30,315 nt of DNA, from positions 1-30,315 of the forward strand of contig JAUYEQ010000459.1 in the NCBI GenBank assembly GCA_030691295.1, in the 5' to 3' direction. The notes under the pieces are model-generated. The model had not been told where the DNA came from, made no database searches, and saw only the letters and a list, made by a program, of their open reading frames with translations. Both the position numbers and the translations under genes were made by a program. Of the stretch, positions 8,547 through 16,740 are shown in pieces. This DNA comes from Bacteroidota bacterium (GTDB taxonomy: Bacteria; Bacteroidota; Bacteroidia; Bacteroidales; Prolixibacteraceae). Position 1 is the first letter of the stretch; the number at the start of each line of letters is the position of its first letter.

Positions 8547-10010
8547 ATGGCAACACCTTCGCAAAAAATTTCAGTATTCGAAAAAATCGGCTATAGTTTG
8601 GGCGATTTAGCCGCTAACCTTGTTTTCCAAACCTTAATTACCTATTTGGCCTATTTTTACACCGATATTTATGGGCTTAAAAGTACCGATGCGTCAATAA
8701 TAATGCTTGTTGTCGGCCTGGCGGCAGCATTTATGTTCAATCCGATAATCGGAGTTTTGGCCGACAGAACCAATTCGAAATGGGGTAAATTCAGACCCTG
8801 GATATTGTACACGGCTATTCCTTTGGGCGTTGTAGCGCTTCTGGCATTTTCAACACCCGATTTTTCGTACAAAGGAAAATTGATATATGCTGCTGTAACC
8901 TATTCGTTGTTGCTGATGCTTTATGCCTCCAGTAACTTACCGTACTCTGCTTTAAGTGGAGTAATAACCGGCGATATGGGCGAGCGGAACAGTATTTCGT
9001 CGTACCGTTTTGTGGCGGTAATGTTTGCCCAATTCTTTGTGCAGGTGTTTATGTTGCCGATTATTATTTATGCAGGCGACGGCGATAAGGCAGCCGGCAT
9101 TGAAACTGTAATGACATGGATGGCAATTGTTGGCACGGTCATGTTACTTATCACATTCTTTACCACCAGAGAGCGCATTGTTCCCAGTGTAGAACAAAAA
9201 TCATCCATTAAAGATGACCTTTCGGATCTTATGGGGAATAAACCCTGGTTAATCATGTTGAGCTTAACCATTTTGGTGTTCATTACACTGGCCATGAAAG
9301 GTGGTTCGTATGTGTTCTATTTCAACAATTATGTTGATAAAGTTGCTTTGGCTAATTTTATAAGTCCGGTTATTGCGGCACTATCGGCATTAGGCATTAA
9401 TTTCTTTGGATCAGACCCCGCAGCAGCCGGTTTTGGTTTGTTCAACGCAGGAGGTATCATCTTCATGATTGTTGGAATTTCGTTGTCGAAAAAACTTGCA
9501 GATAAATATGGTAAACGGGATGTTTATAAATATGGACTACTTGTCGCTACCTTTTTTGTTTTGATTTTTGTCTTTTTCAAACCTGAAAGTGTTGCATTAA
9601 TGTTCGGTTCGCAAATTCTGCATGGGTTTTTCTATGGCATTACCATTCCGGTACTTTGGGCCATGATTGCCGATGTTGCCGACTTTTCAGAGTGGAAAAC
9701 AAACCATAGGGCAACTGCAATCATTTTTTCTGCGATGATGGTCGGCCTAAAAGCAGGGCTTTCGATTGGAGGTGCTTTGGTAACCTGGATTTTAGGTTTA
9801 TACGGATACATCGCTTTAGAAAGTTCAGTTGCAGGGCAGGCAATTATTCAACCAGGTTCTGTTTCCGATGGAGCAAGATTACTTGTGAGCATCTATCCGT
9901 CAATTCCGTTCCTTATTGGAGTTGGCCTGCTTTTCTTCTATGCAATTGACAAGAAAATGGAAGTAAAAATTGAAGAAGACTTGAAAACCCGCAGGGGAGG
10001 AAATAAATAA
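8547..10010 (+). CDS. GPH-family sugar:cation symporter (MFS), likely xylo-oligosaccharide importer
   Basis: Inner-membrane secondary transporter of the glycoside-pentoside-hexuronide:cation symporter family (MelB/XynP type). The 487-aa protein is strongly hydrophobic, with about 12 predicted membrane segments. It carries the family block LADRTNSKWGKFRPWIL after the second helix, the central KKLADKYGKRDVYKYG loop and the IADVADFSEWKTNHRATAI segment, all typical of GPH carriers. It lies between two GH10 xylanase genes (28 and 30 base gaps), so its cargo is most probably xylobiose or short xylo-oligosaccharides produced by the secreted and periplasmic enzymes and passed to the cytoplasmic GH43. 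Substrate is inferred from context; the family is clear. Confidence 0.88.
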   Translation: MATPSQKISVFEKIGYSLGDLAANLVFQTLITYLAYFYTDIYGLKSTDASIIMLVVGLAAAFMFNPIIGVLADRTNSKWGKFRPWILYTAIPLGVVALLAFSTPDFSYKGKLIYAAVTYSLLLMLYASSNLPYSALSGVITGDMGERNSISSYRFVAVMFAQFFVQVFMLPIIIYAGDGDKAAGIETVMTWMAIVGTVMLLITFFTTRERIVPSVEQKSSIKDDLSDLMGNKPWLIMLSLTILVFITLAMKGGSYVFYFNNYVDKVALANFISPVIAALSALGINFFGSDPAAAGFGLFNAGGIIFMIVGISLSKKLADKYGKRDVYKYGLLVATFFVLIFVFFKPESVALMFGSQILHGFFYGITIPVLWAMIADVADFSEWKTNHRATAIIFSAMMVGLKAGLSIGGALVTWILGLYGYIALESSVAGQAIIQPGSVSDGARLLVSIYPSIPFLIGVGLLFFYAIDKKMEVKIEEDLKTRRGGNK

Positions 10011-10040
10011 CAGATATAAAATAACAAAATACAAATTACT

Positions 10041-11153
10041 ATGAGAGTAAAATCAATTTTCGCAATTACCGCTATGGTTTTTCTGGGTTCAATAAATACA
10101 ATGGCCCAGAAAACATTGGCCGAAGCTACCAAAGGTAAGTTTCTGTTCGGAGCTGCAATTAATGCGCAACAAGTCAAGGGCGTAAACCCCATCGAAACTG
10201 AACTGATTGCAAAAGAATTCACAACGATTGTTGCTGAAAACTGTATGAAACCGCAACTTATCCAGCCGGAAGAAAATAAATACAAATGGGAAGATGCAGA
10301 TAAGTTTGTGGCTTTGGGCGAAAAAAACAAGCAAGTTGTAACTGGTCATTGTCTGATATGGCATTCTCAAATTGGCCGATGGATGTTTATTGATGCCGAA
10401 GGAAAAGATGTATCGCCCGAGGTGCTGAAAGAACGCATGCGTCAGCACATCCTGGCAGTTGTTGGCCGTTACAAAGGCCGCGTATTAGGTTGGGATGTTG
10501 TTAACGAAGCCTTTGAAGACAACGGCAAATATCGTAACAGCAAATTCTACCAGATATTGGGAAAGGATTTCATTAAATATGCATTCCAGTTTGCCCACGA
10601 AGCCGACCCGAATGCCGAATTGTATTACAACGATTACAATGTGGAAAAGGCTTCCAAATGCGATGCGATAGTAGAATTGGTAAAAGAACTAAAGGCTGCC
10701 GGTTGCAGAATCGATGCCGTTGGTTCGCAGGCGCACATGCACATGAATTCACCTACACTTGAGGACACAGAAGCCAGCTTCAAAAAGATTAAAGCTGCCG
10801 GTGTAAAAATTCTGATTACCGAATGGGATATTTCTATTCTCCCAAGTCCGTATGATGGAGCAAACGTTTCTGCCAGTTTCAAGTATTCCAAAGAAATGGA
10901 TCCTTATCGCGACGCGATTCCAGACTCTGTTCAGCAGCATTGGAATAAACGCGTACTCGATATGTTCGGTCTCTTCCTGAAATACAATGATGTAATTGAT
11001 CGCGTAACGGTTTGGGGCTTGACAGATAACACAACATGGCTGAATAACTTCCCGATCCGTGGAAGAAAAGATTCTCCTTTGCTGTTCGACCGCAATTACC
11101 AGCGCAAGTCAGTTGTTGATGAAATGATTAAAATGGCAAATAAGTATAAATAA
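10041..11153 (+). CDS. GH10 endo-1,4-beta-xylanase, single domain, probably periplasmic
   Basis: Second GH10 enzyme of the operon, cleaving beta-1,4-xylosidic bonds with retention. It has a signal peptide (1-23, ending NTMAQ) and then only the catalytic barrel, 370 aa in total, with no T9SS tail, binding module or lipobox. Motifs are intact: GHCLIWHSQ with the conserved His108, acid/base Glu156 in DVVNEAFED and nucleophile Glu261 in LITEWDI. The usual E-N-x-M-K segment reads AENCMKP. The lack of an export tail, beside a T9SS-tagged GH10, suggests it shortens imported oligosaccharides in the periplasm before uptake by the symporter encoded 30 bases upstream. The location is inferred; the family is certain. 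Confidence 0.92.
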   Translation: MRVKSIFAITAMVFLGSINTMAQKTLAEATKGKFLFGAAINAQQVKGVNPIETELIAKEFTTIVAENCMKPQLIQPEENKYKWEDADKFVALGEKNKQVVTGHCLIWHSQIGRWMFIDAEGKDVSPEVLKERMRQHILAVVGRYKGRVLGWDVVNEAFEDNGKYRNSKFYQILGKDFIKYAFQFAHEADPNAELYYNDYNVEKASKCDAIVELVKELKAAGCRIDAVGSQAHMHMNSPTLEDTEASFKKIKAAGVKILITEWDISILPSPYDGANVSASFKYSKEMDPYRDAIPDSVQQHWNKRVLDMFGLFLKYNDVIDRVTVWGLTDNTTWLNNFPIRGRKDSPLLFDRNYQRKSVVDEMIKMANKYK

Positions 11154-11289
11154 TTGACTATTTGACTATTTACCATTTACGATTTTTAAAAAGAATAAAT
11201 GGTTGAATGGTTAGATGGTTAAATGGCTAAATTGTAAATAGTTAAATGGTTAAATGGCAAATAGTTAAATTGCAAATAATAACAACTCG
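11154..11289. repeat. AT-rich degenerate tandem/inverted repeat spacer
   Basis: The spacer between the second GH10 and cytoplasmic GH43 genes holds repeated units of the form GGTTAAAT / GCAAATAGTTAAAT from about 11200 to 11280. The left part, 11163-11179, is the inverse of 11251-11267 (15 of 17 positions match), so a long imperfect hairpin is possible. It has no coding content. It may be a slippage-prone simple repeat or an mRNA-end structure that partly separates the last gene of the operon. Confidence 0.6.
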
Positions 11290-12261
11290 ATGAAACAAGC
11301 TCGATATTTAGTTGAAAACGACTTTATGGCCGATCCGGCTGTACATGTCTTCGAAGGAAAATTGTATATCTACCCTTCACACGACCGCGAATCTGGTATT
11401 CCTGAAAATGATAACGGCGATCATTTTGACATGAATGACTACCACGTTTTCTCTACTTCAGATATAGAAAATGAGCCGTTGACAGATCATGGTGTTGTGC
11501 TAAAAGTGAGCGATATCGCCTGGGCCGGACGACAGTTATGGGATTGTGATGTGGCATTCAGGAACGGTAAATACTATATGTATTATCCGCTGAAGGATCA
11601 AACCGATATATTCCGTCTGGGTGTTGCAATTTCCGACAGTCCGGCAGGCCCGTTCATTCCTCAGCCCGACCCGATCCGGGGAAGTTACAGCATCGACCCT
11701 GCAATATTTGAAGATACCGATGGAACTCAATACATGTATTTTGGCGGTTTATGGGGAGGCCAGCTGCAACGCTACAAAGACAATAAGGCGCTCGAATGTG
11801 CTTATTTGCCTTCAGGTGACGAACTGGCATTACCTTCAAGAGTGGTTCGTTTGTCGGACGATATGCTTGGTTTTGCTGAAGAACCCCGACCTGTTACTAT
11901 CCTGAATCCGGATGGAACTCCGATGAAAGCCGGACAGGAAAACCGTTTCTTTGAAGCTTCGTGGATGCACCTGTACAACGGCAAGTATTATTTCTCTTAT
12001 TCAACAGGCGATACACACTTATTGTGCTACGCAACCGGCGATAATCCTTACGGGCCTTTTACCTTTCAGGGCGTAATTCTGACTCCGGTAGTCGGATGGA
12101 CAACCCACCACGCCATTGCAGAGTTCAAAGGAAAATGGTATTTGTTTCATCACGACAGTGTTCCTTCAGGAGGAAGAACATGGTTGCGCAGCCTGAAAGT
12201 AGTTGAACTGGAGTACAACGACAATGGAACAATCAAAACCATTGACGGAGAGGGAAAATAA
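11290..12261 (+). CDS. Cytoplasmic GH43 beta-xylosidase/arabinofuranosidase
   Basis: Compact 323-aa GH43 enzyme made only of the five-bladed propeller. There is no signal peptide: the protein begins MKQARYLVENDFMADPA and enters the first blade at once, so it should act in the cytoplasm. The triad is readable: Asp15 (base, MADPAVHV), Asp136 (modulator, SIDPAIFED) and Glu222 (acid, FFEASWMHL). The sequence resembles subfamily 1 exo-acting beta-xylosidases, which remove xylose from the non-reducing end of short xylo-oligosaccharides. That fits the last step after import by the GPH symporter. It is separated from the second GH10 by 136 bases of AT-rich repeat and followed by the three-hairpin repeat at 12300. 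Family is certain, xylosidase activity likely. Confidence 0.9.
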   Translation: MKQARYLVENDFMADPAVHVFEGKLYIYPSHDRESGIPENDNGDHFDMNDYHVFSTSDIENEPLTDHGVVLKVSDIAWAGRQLWDCDVAFRNGKYYMYYPLKDQTDIFRLGVAISDSPAGPFIPQPDPIRGSYSIDPAIFEDTDGTQYMYFGGLWGGQLQRYKDNKALECAYLPSGDELALPSRVVRLSDDMLGFAEEPRPVTILNPDGTPMKAGQENRFFEASWMHLYNGKYYFSYSTGDTHLLCYATGDNPYGPFTFQGVILTPVVGWTTHHAIAEFKGKWYLFHHDSVPSGGRTWLRSLKVVELEYNDNGTIKTIDGEGK

Positions 12262-12299
12262 CTGAATATTGTCATATTTTTATTTGACGGTTTAATATC

Positions 12300-12384
12300 A
12301 ACTCACCCCGTCGCATCTGCGATGCTCTCCCCTTTCTCTTTTAAAAAGAGAGGGGGAAGGCCGCCTGCGGACTTGGGGTGAGTT
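12300..12384. repeat. Three-hairpin palindromic repeat, copy 2 (opposite orientation)
   Basis: Terminal inverted repeats AACTCACCCC / GGGGTGAGTT enclose hairpins 12313-12317/12321-12325 (GCATC/GATGC), an A/G-rich stem around 12335-12352 (TCTCTTTT/AAAAGAGA type, with a bulge) and 12361-12364/12367-12370 (CCGC/GCGG). The hairpin order is the reverse of copy 1 at 1876-1955, and the reverse complement of that copy aligns along most of the length. It is followed by a T-rich stretch, so it may also end transcription of the xylan operon. Confidence 0.8.
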
Positions 12385-12469
12385 TTTTAGTTTTCTTTTT
12401 CACTTCAGACTGTCATAAAATCACATAAAACAGTTACTTTAGAAGACTCTACTTTTAAACCTTAACCCA

Positions 12470-14410
12470 ATGAAACCAAACCTCCTCAAAAACCTGCTTG
12501 CATTTTCATTTTTACTTTTTGCCACCTCACTTTCTGCATCCGCACAAAAAACCGTCAAAATCAAGTTCGACAGTTCCAAAGAAGTTTCAGGACAAAAATT
12601 TGCAATACGGGATATTACTCCAGGAATACCAGCCAATTGGGACGAGTACAACTTTGTGGTTCTCGAATTTAAAATTACGACCTCACAGCGATTTCACGTC
12701 GGGTTCACCACCGAAACCGGGTACAACGAGCTGCGTGTTATGAGCTACACCGCCAACGGCTGGAACAAACTGGCAATCCCGCTGAAATTCTACCGCCGCT
12801 TGCCTGATGCAGCGCTCGATCTTGCTGCCACCTACAATCAGCCCCGATACACCGGATGGATCAATCTGGGCGGCAATCGTGGACCGCTTCGTGGCATCGA
12901 CAGCATTGGCATCCGCATGAATGCACCCATTCATAATCCAACTTTGGAGCTTCGCTCCATCTCACTTTCGGTGGAAGACCCGGGCGATCAATATCTGGGT
13001 GTAAAACCTGTTGTTGACGAATTTGGCCAATGGAACCTTGGCAATTGGGAAGGCAAAGCGCATTCGATCGATCAGCTGAAAAAAGAATGGGAGGCCGAGG
13101 AAAATGAAGCGGTGACCACCAAAGCCTACAATTACTCAAAATACGGTGGTTACCTTCAGGAAAAAACCAAGGCAACCGGATTTTTCCGCACCGAAAAAAT
13201 CGATGGACGCTGGTGGTTTGTCGATCCTGAAGGTTACTTGTTCCTTTCACATGGAGTGGATTGCGTGAGTCCGGGCGGTGGCGGAAACATCCGCGATCTG
13301 GATAAACGCACCGGCATGTACAAGGAATTGCCACCTCAAAATATCAGTCAAAACCAGGGAAGACGAGGTGGAGCTTCGTTCGGAACCTGGAACCTTTTCC
13401 GCAGATATGGCGAAGATTATCCTGAAAAATCGCGCGAAATGATCATCAAGCGGATGGACAAATGGGGTTTGAACACCATTGCCAACTGGTCGAGCCCCGA
13501 AGTGATGAACATGAACCGCAAAGCATTTATGTTTCAATTGCGGGGTGTTGGAATCGAGGGCGGACTGATGGGATTGCCAGATGTTTATGCCAATGATTTT
13601 GCATCGAAAGTTGATGCAGGTTGCAAAGCATCGGTTGAACAATACAAAGATAATCCCTGGCTAATTGGCTATTTTACCGGAAACGAACCATCATGGCTCG
13701 AACAGGAACTAAGGCTTTGCGACATGATTCTGGAAGGTGACGATCGTCCGATCAAAAAAGAACTGACGGCCTGGCTGGCCAAAGGCGATACACCTGAAAA
13801 CCGGAAGCAGTTCATATTTAAAACGTTCCGCATCTTCCTCGAAACGGTTGACACGGCCATCAAAAAATACGATCCCAACCACCTCAATCTGGGTATCCGC
13901 TTCGGAAATGTGATGCACATCGACCGCGAAATTCTGGAAATATGCAAAGATGTTTTCGACGTGTTCAGCTTCAACTGCTACGATATTTATCCAAAAAAGG
14001 AAATGATGGATCGTGCAATGGAAATGACCGGTTTGCCAATGATTATTGGTGAGTATCACTTCGGAACGGTTGACCGCGGAATGGCACAATCACTCTGGCA
14101 GGTAAATTCGCAGGAAGAAAGAGGTGTTGCCTATCGTTACTATACCGAACGTGCATACCAGCATCCGGGACTGATTGGAACAGCCTGGTTCCAGTGGTGC
14201 GACCAGGATTTAACAGGCCGCCGCGATGGAGAAAACTACAACTGCGGTCTGGTTGATGTAACCGACCGCCCTTATCAGCATCAGGTTGAAGCCATGATGG
14301 AAACCGCCAAACGTTTGTTCGATATTCATACAGCCAAAATTAAACCAGTTGAACAGGCTCCGGTAAAAGCCCGTGGACATGGTGGAATGCCTGATTTCTG
14401 GAACAAATAG
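12470..14410 (+). CDS. GH50-like clan GH-A glycoside hydrolase (agarase-like) with N-terminal CBM-like domain
   Basis: Exported glycoside hydrolase whose motifs are closest to GH50 beta-agarase-type proteins. It has a signal peptide (1-26, ending LSASAQ), a beta-sandwich CBM-like domain (about 28-170), a linker, and a TIM barrel (about 225-620) entered through GRWWFVDPEGYLFLSHGVDCV-like sequence at 246-266. Candidate catalytic residues are Glu406 (acid/base, GYFTGNEPSW) and Glu528 (nucleophile, IIGEYHFGTVDRGM); the EYHFG block matches the GH50 E-F-H-F-G signature. There is no T9SS tail. No other agar-related gene (GH117, GH86, GH16 agarase, sulfatase) is in the window, so agarase activity is doubtful; xylan or another terrestrial glycan is possible. 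It stands alone, after repeat copy 2, and converges with the APC permease 21 bases downstream. Clan is confident, substrate unknown. Confidence 0.75.
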   Translation: MKPNLLKNLLAFSFLLFATSLSASAQKTVKIKFDSSKEVSGQKFAIRDITPGIPANWDEYNFVVLEFKITTSQRFHVGFTTETGYNELRVMSYTANGWNKLAIPLKFYRRLPDAALDLAATYNQPRYTGWINLGGNRGPLRGIDSIGIRMNAPIHNPTLELRSISLSVEDPGDQYLGVKPVVDEFGQWNLGNWEGKAHSIDQLKKEWEAEENEAVTTKAYNYSKYGGYLQEKTKATGFFRTEKIDGRWWFVDPEGYLFLSHGVDCVSPGGGGNIRDLDKRTGMYKELPPQNISQNQGRRGGASFGTWNLFRRYGEDYPEKSREMIIKRMDKWGLNTIANWSSPEVMNMNRKAFMFQLRGVGIEGGLMGLPDVYANDFASKVDAGCKASVEQYKDNPWLIGYFTGNEPSWLEQELRLCDMILEGDDRPIKKELTAWLAKGDTPENRKQFIFKTFRIFLETVDTAIKKYDPNHLNLGIRFGNVMHIDREILEICKDVFDVFSFNCYDIYPKKEMMDRAMEMTGLPMIIGEYHFGTVDRGMAQSLWQVNSQEERGVAYRYYTERAYQHPGLIGTAWFQWCDQDLTGRRDGENYNCGLVDVTDRPYQHQVEAMMETAKRLFDIHTAKIKPVEQAPVKARGHGGMPDFWNK

Positions 14411-14431
14411 CCGTTCATTTACCCAAATTGA

Positions 14432-15844
14432 TTATTCCGTTTCATTATCCTCTTTGTTTGAATATTTCCATTTCAGGAAAAAATAAACCGGTATTCCTGA
14501 AAGGATAAGAATCAATCCGATAACAGCTTCGCGTGGGCGGGTTGCAATAGTATTGACGAACAGCCCGATGCAAAAAAGAATAAAAATGGCTGGAACAACC
14601 GGATATCCCCACACTTTGTAAGGCCGGTGCGCGTCGGGCATTTTGCGCCGCAGGATAAATACACCCAGTGTAGTCGCTCCGTAAAATATAAAAACGGCAA
14701 AAATTACCATGTCGGTCAACTGATCGAAAGTACCCGAAAGCACCAGCACCGAAGCCCATAATCCCTGCCACAAAAGCGAGTTGGAGGGCACATTAAATTT
14801 GTTCAGCTTTTTGATACCCGAAAAGAAAAGCCCGTTGCAGGCCATCGCATAATATGGACGCGAACCAGTAAGAATACTGGCATTGGTGCATCCCAGTGTG
14901 GTCAGCAATATCAGCAGCGAAATGAACAAAACCCCTCCGGTTCCCCAGAAACTCCGGACAGCCTCAACAGCAGCAATCTGGTTGCCCGCTTCGTGAACCT
15001 GAGTTAATTGAGGAATCGATAAAAGCGACATGTAAGTCACATTAACCAGCAGATAAACAGCGATTACCACAAAAACACCCATCACAATTCCTTTCGGAAT
15101 ATTACGGGTGGCATCTTTAATCTCTCCACCTATAAAACCAACAGAAACCCATCCCTGATAGGCCCAGAAAGCAGCAAGCATTGCCGTGAAAAAGGAAGAG
15201 AAGGTAACGGTTCCACTGATAAGATCCTGGCTATCCATAAAATTGGCAGGTGTGGCAACCGAACTGCTTAGTCCAAAAACAATAATCAAAAGCAGGCCTG
15301 CACATACCATTAAGAGTATGGCTTTGCTCACCCCTGCCCCACTCTTTAATCCTGAAATATTGAGAATTGTTAATATCAGGATCAGCAATATGGCAACAAG
15401 CTTAACCCCAAAATCCTGAAATGGGAAGAAAACACCTCCTATCGAAAGATGTTGCAGCGATGAAAATACTTCGGGTATGGGAATGATACTGTTCAGCGAC
15501 TGGGCAAAAACATAAGCCAAAGAGGAAATAGTTGCAGTTTGAATGATGGTAAACAGCGACCAGCCATATAAAAAAGCAAAAAAACGGTTGTAAATTTTTT
15601 TCAGATAAACATATTCGCCTCCTGTATCGGCCAGTAATCCGGCAACTTCGGCATTGCTCAATGCGCCGAAAAGGGTGATAATTCCTCCTACAATCCAGGC
15701 CATCAGTATCCACGACGAAGAATGAAGTTCGGCGGCCATCGGAGCAATTTTCTTATACACTCCTGATCCAATTATATTTGCGACTACAAATATGATGACA
15801 TATCCCAATCCGAGCGTCTTTACCAGATTTCGTTGATTACCCAT
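14432..15844 (-). CDS. APC-superfamily amino acid permease
   Basis: Inner-membrane transporter of the amino acid-polyamine-organocation superfamily, 470 aa with about 12 hydrophobic segments. The first helix carries the family signature IIGSGVYKKIAP, which in APC proteins forms the unwound substrate-binding stretch. Helix 6 holds FFTAMLAAFWAYQGWVSVGFIGGEIKDATRNIPKG, also typical of APC carriers. The protein ends in a short charged tail (KYSNKEDNETE). It is the only minus-strand gene here and sits between the xylan cassette and the sigma/anti-sigma operon, so it is probably a separate housekeeping or acquired gene. The substrate (neutral amino acid, exchange or proton symport) cannot be told from sequence alone. 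Confidence 0.88.
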   Translation of the reverse strand: MGNQRNLVKTLGLGYVIIFVVANIIGSGVYKKIAPMAAELHSSSWILMAWIVGGIITLFGALSNAEVAGLLADTGGEYVYLKKIYNRFFAFLYGWSLFTIIQTATISSLAYVFAQSLNSIIPIPEVFSSLQHLSIGGVFFPFQDFGVKLVAILLILILTILNISGLKSGAGVSKAILLMVCAGLLLIIVFGLSSSVATPANFMDSQDLISGTVTFSSFFTAMLAAFWAYQGWVSVGFIGGEIKDATRNIPKGIVMGVFVVIAVYLLVNVTYMSLLSIPQLTQVHEAGNQIAAVEAVRSFWGTGGVLFISLLILLTTLGCTNASILTGSRPYYAMACNGLFFSGIKKLNKFNVPSNSLLWQGLWASVLVLSGTFDQLTDMVIFAVFIFYGATTLGVFILRRKMPDAHRPYKVWGYPVVPAIFILFCIGLFVNTIATRPREAVIGLILILSGIPVYFFLKWKYSNKEDNETE

Positions 15845-16049
15845 ATAGCGTTTGAAAATGAATAAGGATTCGAAATTAAGAAATTTGTTAGATTCTGGAT
15901 AATTATTTACTTTACTGCCAACGCTAATTTCCCGGCAGCAACAAACTATTTCTTAAACGATCAACGTTAAAAACATGTTGCAAAACCAATAAATTGCCTG
16001 CACTCATTTTCGCTTTTGGCAAAGTGACACCGAATAACAAACATTTTTC

Positions 16050-16057
16050 TAACTTTG
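16050..16057 (+). promoter_or_regulatory. Candidate Bacteroidota -7 promoter element before the ECF sigma gene
   Basis: TAACTTTG matches the Bacteroidota primary sigma -7 consensus TAnnTTTG exactly and lies 5 bases before the ATG at 16063. No good TTTG -33 box is seen at the usual spacing (the nearest TTTTG, at 16014-16018, is too far). If used, transcription would begin at or near the start codon, giving a leaderless mRNA. Confidence 0.35.
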
Positions 16058-16062
16058 CTGTT

Positions 16063-16647
16063 ATGCAAAGCATTCAGGGAATAGATGAGAAAGATCTGAT
16101 TCTCCGGCTTAAAAACGGAGATCAGACCGCATTTGAGTTGTTGTTCCATTTTTATTACCCCGGATTGGTGATGTATGCCACACAATTTACCACCGACCGG
16201 TTGGAAGCCGAAGAAATTGTGCAGGATTTTTTTGTCAGGTTCTGGCAAAGACATCAACAAATTGTTCCGTCTGACTCGCTCAAAAATTACCTCTTTTTGT
16301 CTGTTAAAAATGGCAGCCTGAACTTTTTGAAACACAAAATGATCGAAGAAAAGTATATCAGGTCGGTGACAGAACTTTCCAACAATCATTTGGTTTACGA
16401 TCCTGATTTGTACATTGCCACTGAACTTCAGGAAAAAATAAAAAAAGCAATTGACCTTCTCCCTGAAAAATGCAGGGAGATTTTTATCATGAGCCGTATG
16501 CGCGGCCTGAAAAACGAGGAAATCGCTGCCGAATTAAATCTTTCCAAACGAACTGTCGAAACTCAGATCAGCAAAGCGCTGAAAGTACTAAGGGTTGAAT
16601 TGAAAGACTATGTTGGTTTACTGGTTCTGCTCGGAATCTATCAATAG
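16063..16647 (+). CDS. ECF RNA polymerase sigma factor (Bacteroidota FecI/RpoE type)
   Basis: Extracytoplasmic-function sigma factor that would direct transcription of the downstream SusC/SusD locus. Region 2 is at about 20-85 (EAEEIVQDFFVRFWQ) and region 4 at about 130-185, with the helix-turn-helix GLKNEEIAAELNLSKRTVETQI. The start at MQSIQGIDEKDL gives 194 aa, the usual size of Bacteroidota ECF sigmas. An upstream in-frame ATG at 15994 would add 23 residues that do not resemble the family and would overlap the likely promoter, so it is rejected. A FecR-type anti-sigma gene follows after 93 bases and then an STN-domain SusC, the standard layout of transport-coupled signalling in this phylum. 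Confidence 0.92.
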   Translation: MQSIQGIDEKDLILRLKNGDQTAFELLFHFYYPGLVMYATQFTTDRLEAEEIVQDFFVRFWQRHQQIVPSDSLKNYLFLSVKNGSLNFLKHKMIEEKYIRSVTELSNNHLVYDPDLYIATELQEKIKKAIDLLPEKCREIFIMSRMRGLKNEEIAAELNLSKRTVETQISKALKVLRVELKDYVGLLVLLGIYQ

Positions 16648-16740
16648 TTTATTTTCAGGGAATTCAGTTTTCGGATACGTGTGTTTTCTGTTTCAGTTGT
16701 TTTAGTTGAAAACAGTTTAAATACCATTCGTGAAATTGAA

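Noticed and set aside
11200..11280. Possible CRISPR-like repeat array
   Set aside because: Units are short (about 8-16 bases), degenerate and contiguous, with no spacers and no cas genes nearby.
12861..13334. 157-codon antisense open frame in the GH50-like gene
   Set aside because: Cys/Arg/Pro-rich translation with no recognisable motif, fully overlapping a clear glycoside hydrolase; a coding shadow.
15994..16062. Upstream in-frame start for the ECF sigma factor
   Set aside because: The extra 23 residues do not resemble sigma region 2 leaders and would cover the exact -7 promoter match; the ATG at 16063 gives the normal family length.
16681..16740. Upstream in-frame start for the FecR anti-sigma
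   Set aside because: Adds 20 residues unlike the family; the ATG at 16741 gives a typical cytoplasmic N-terminus.
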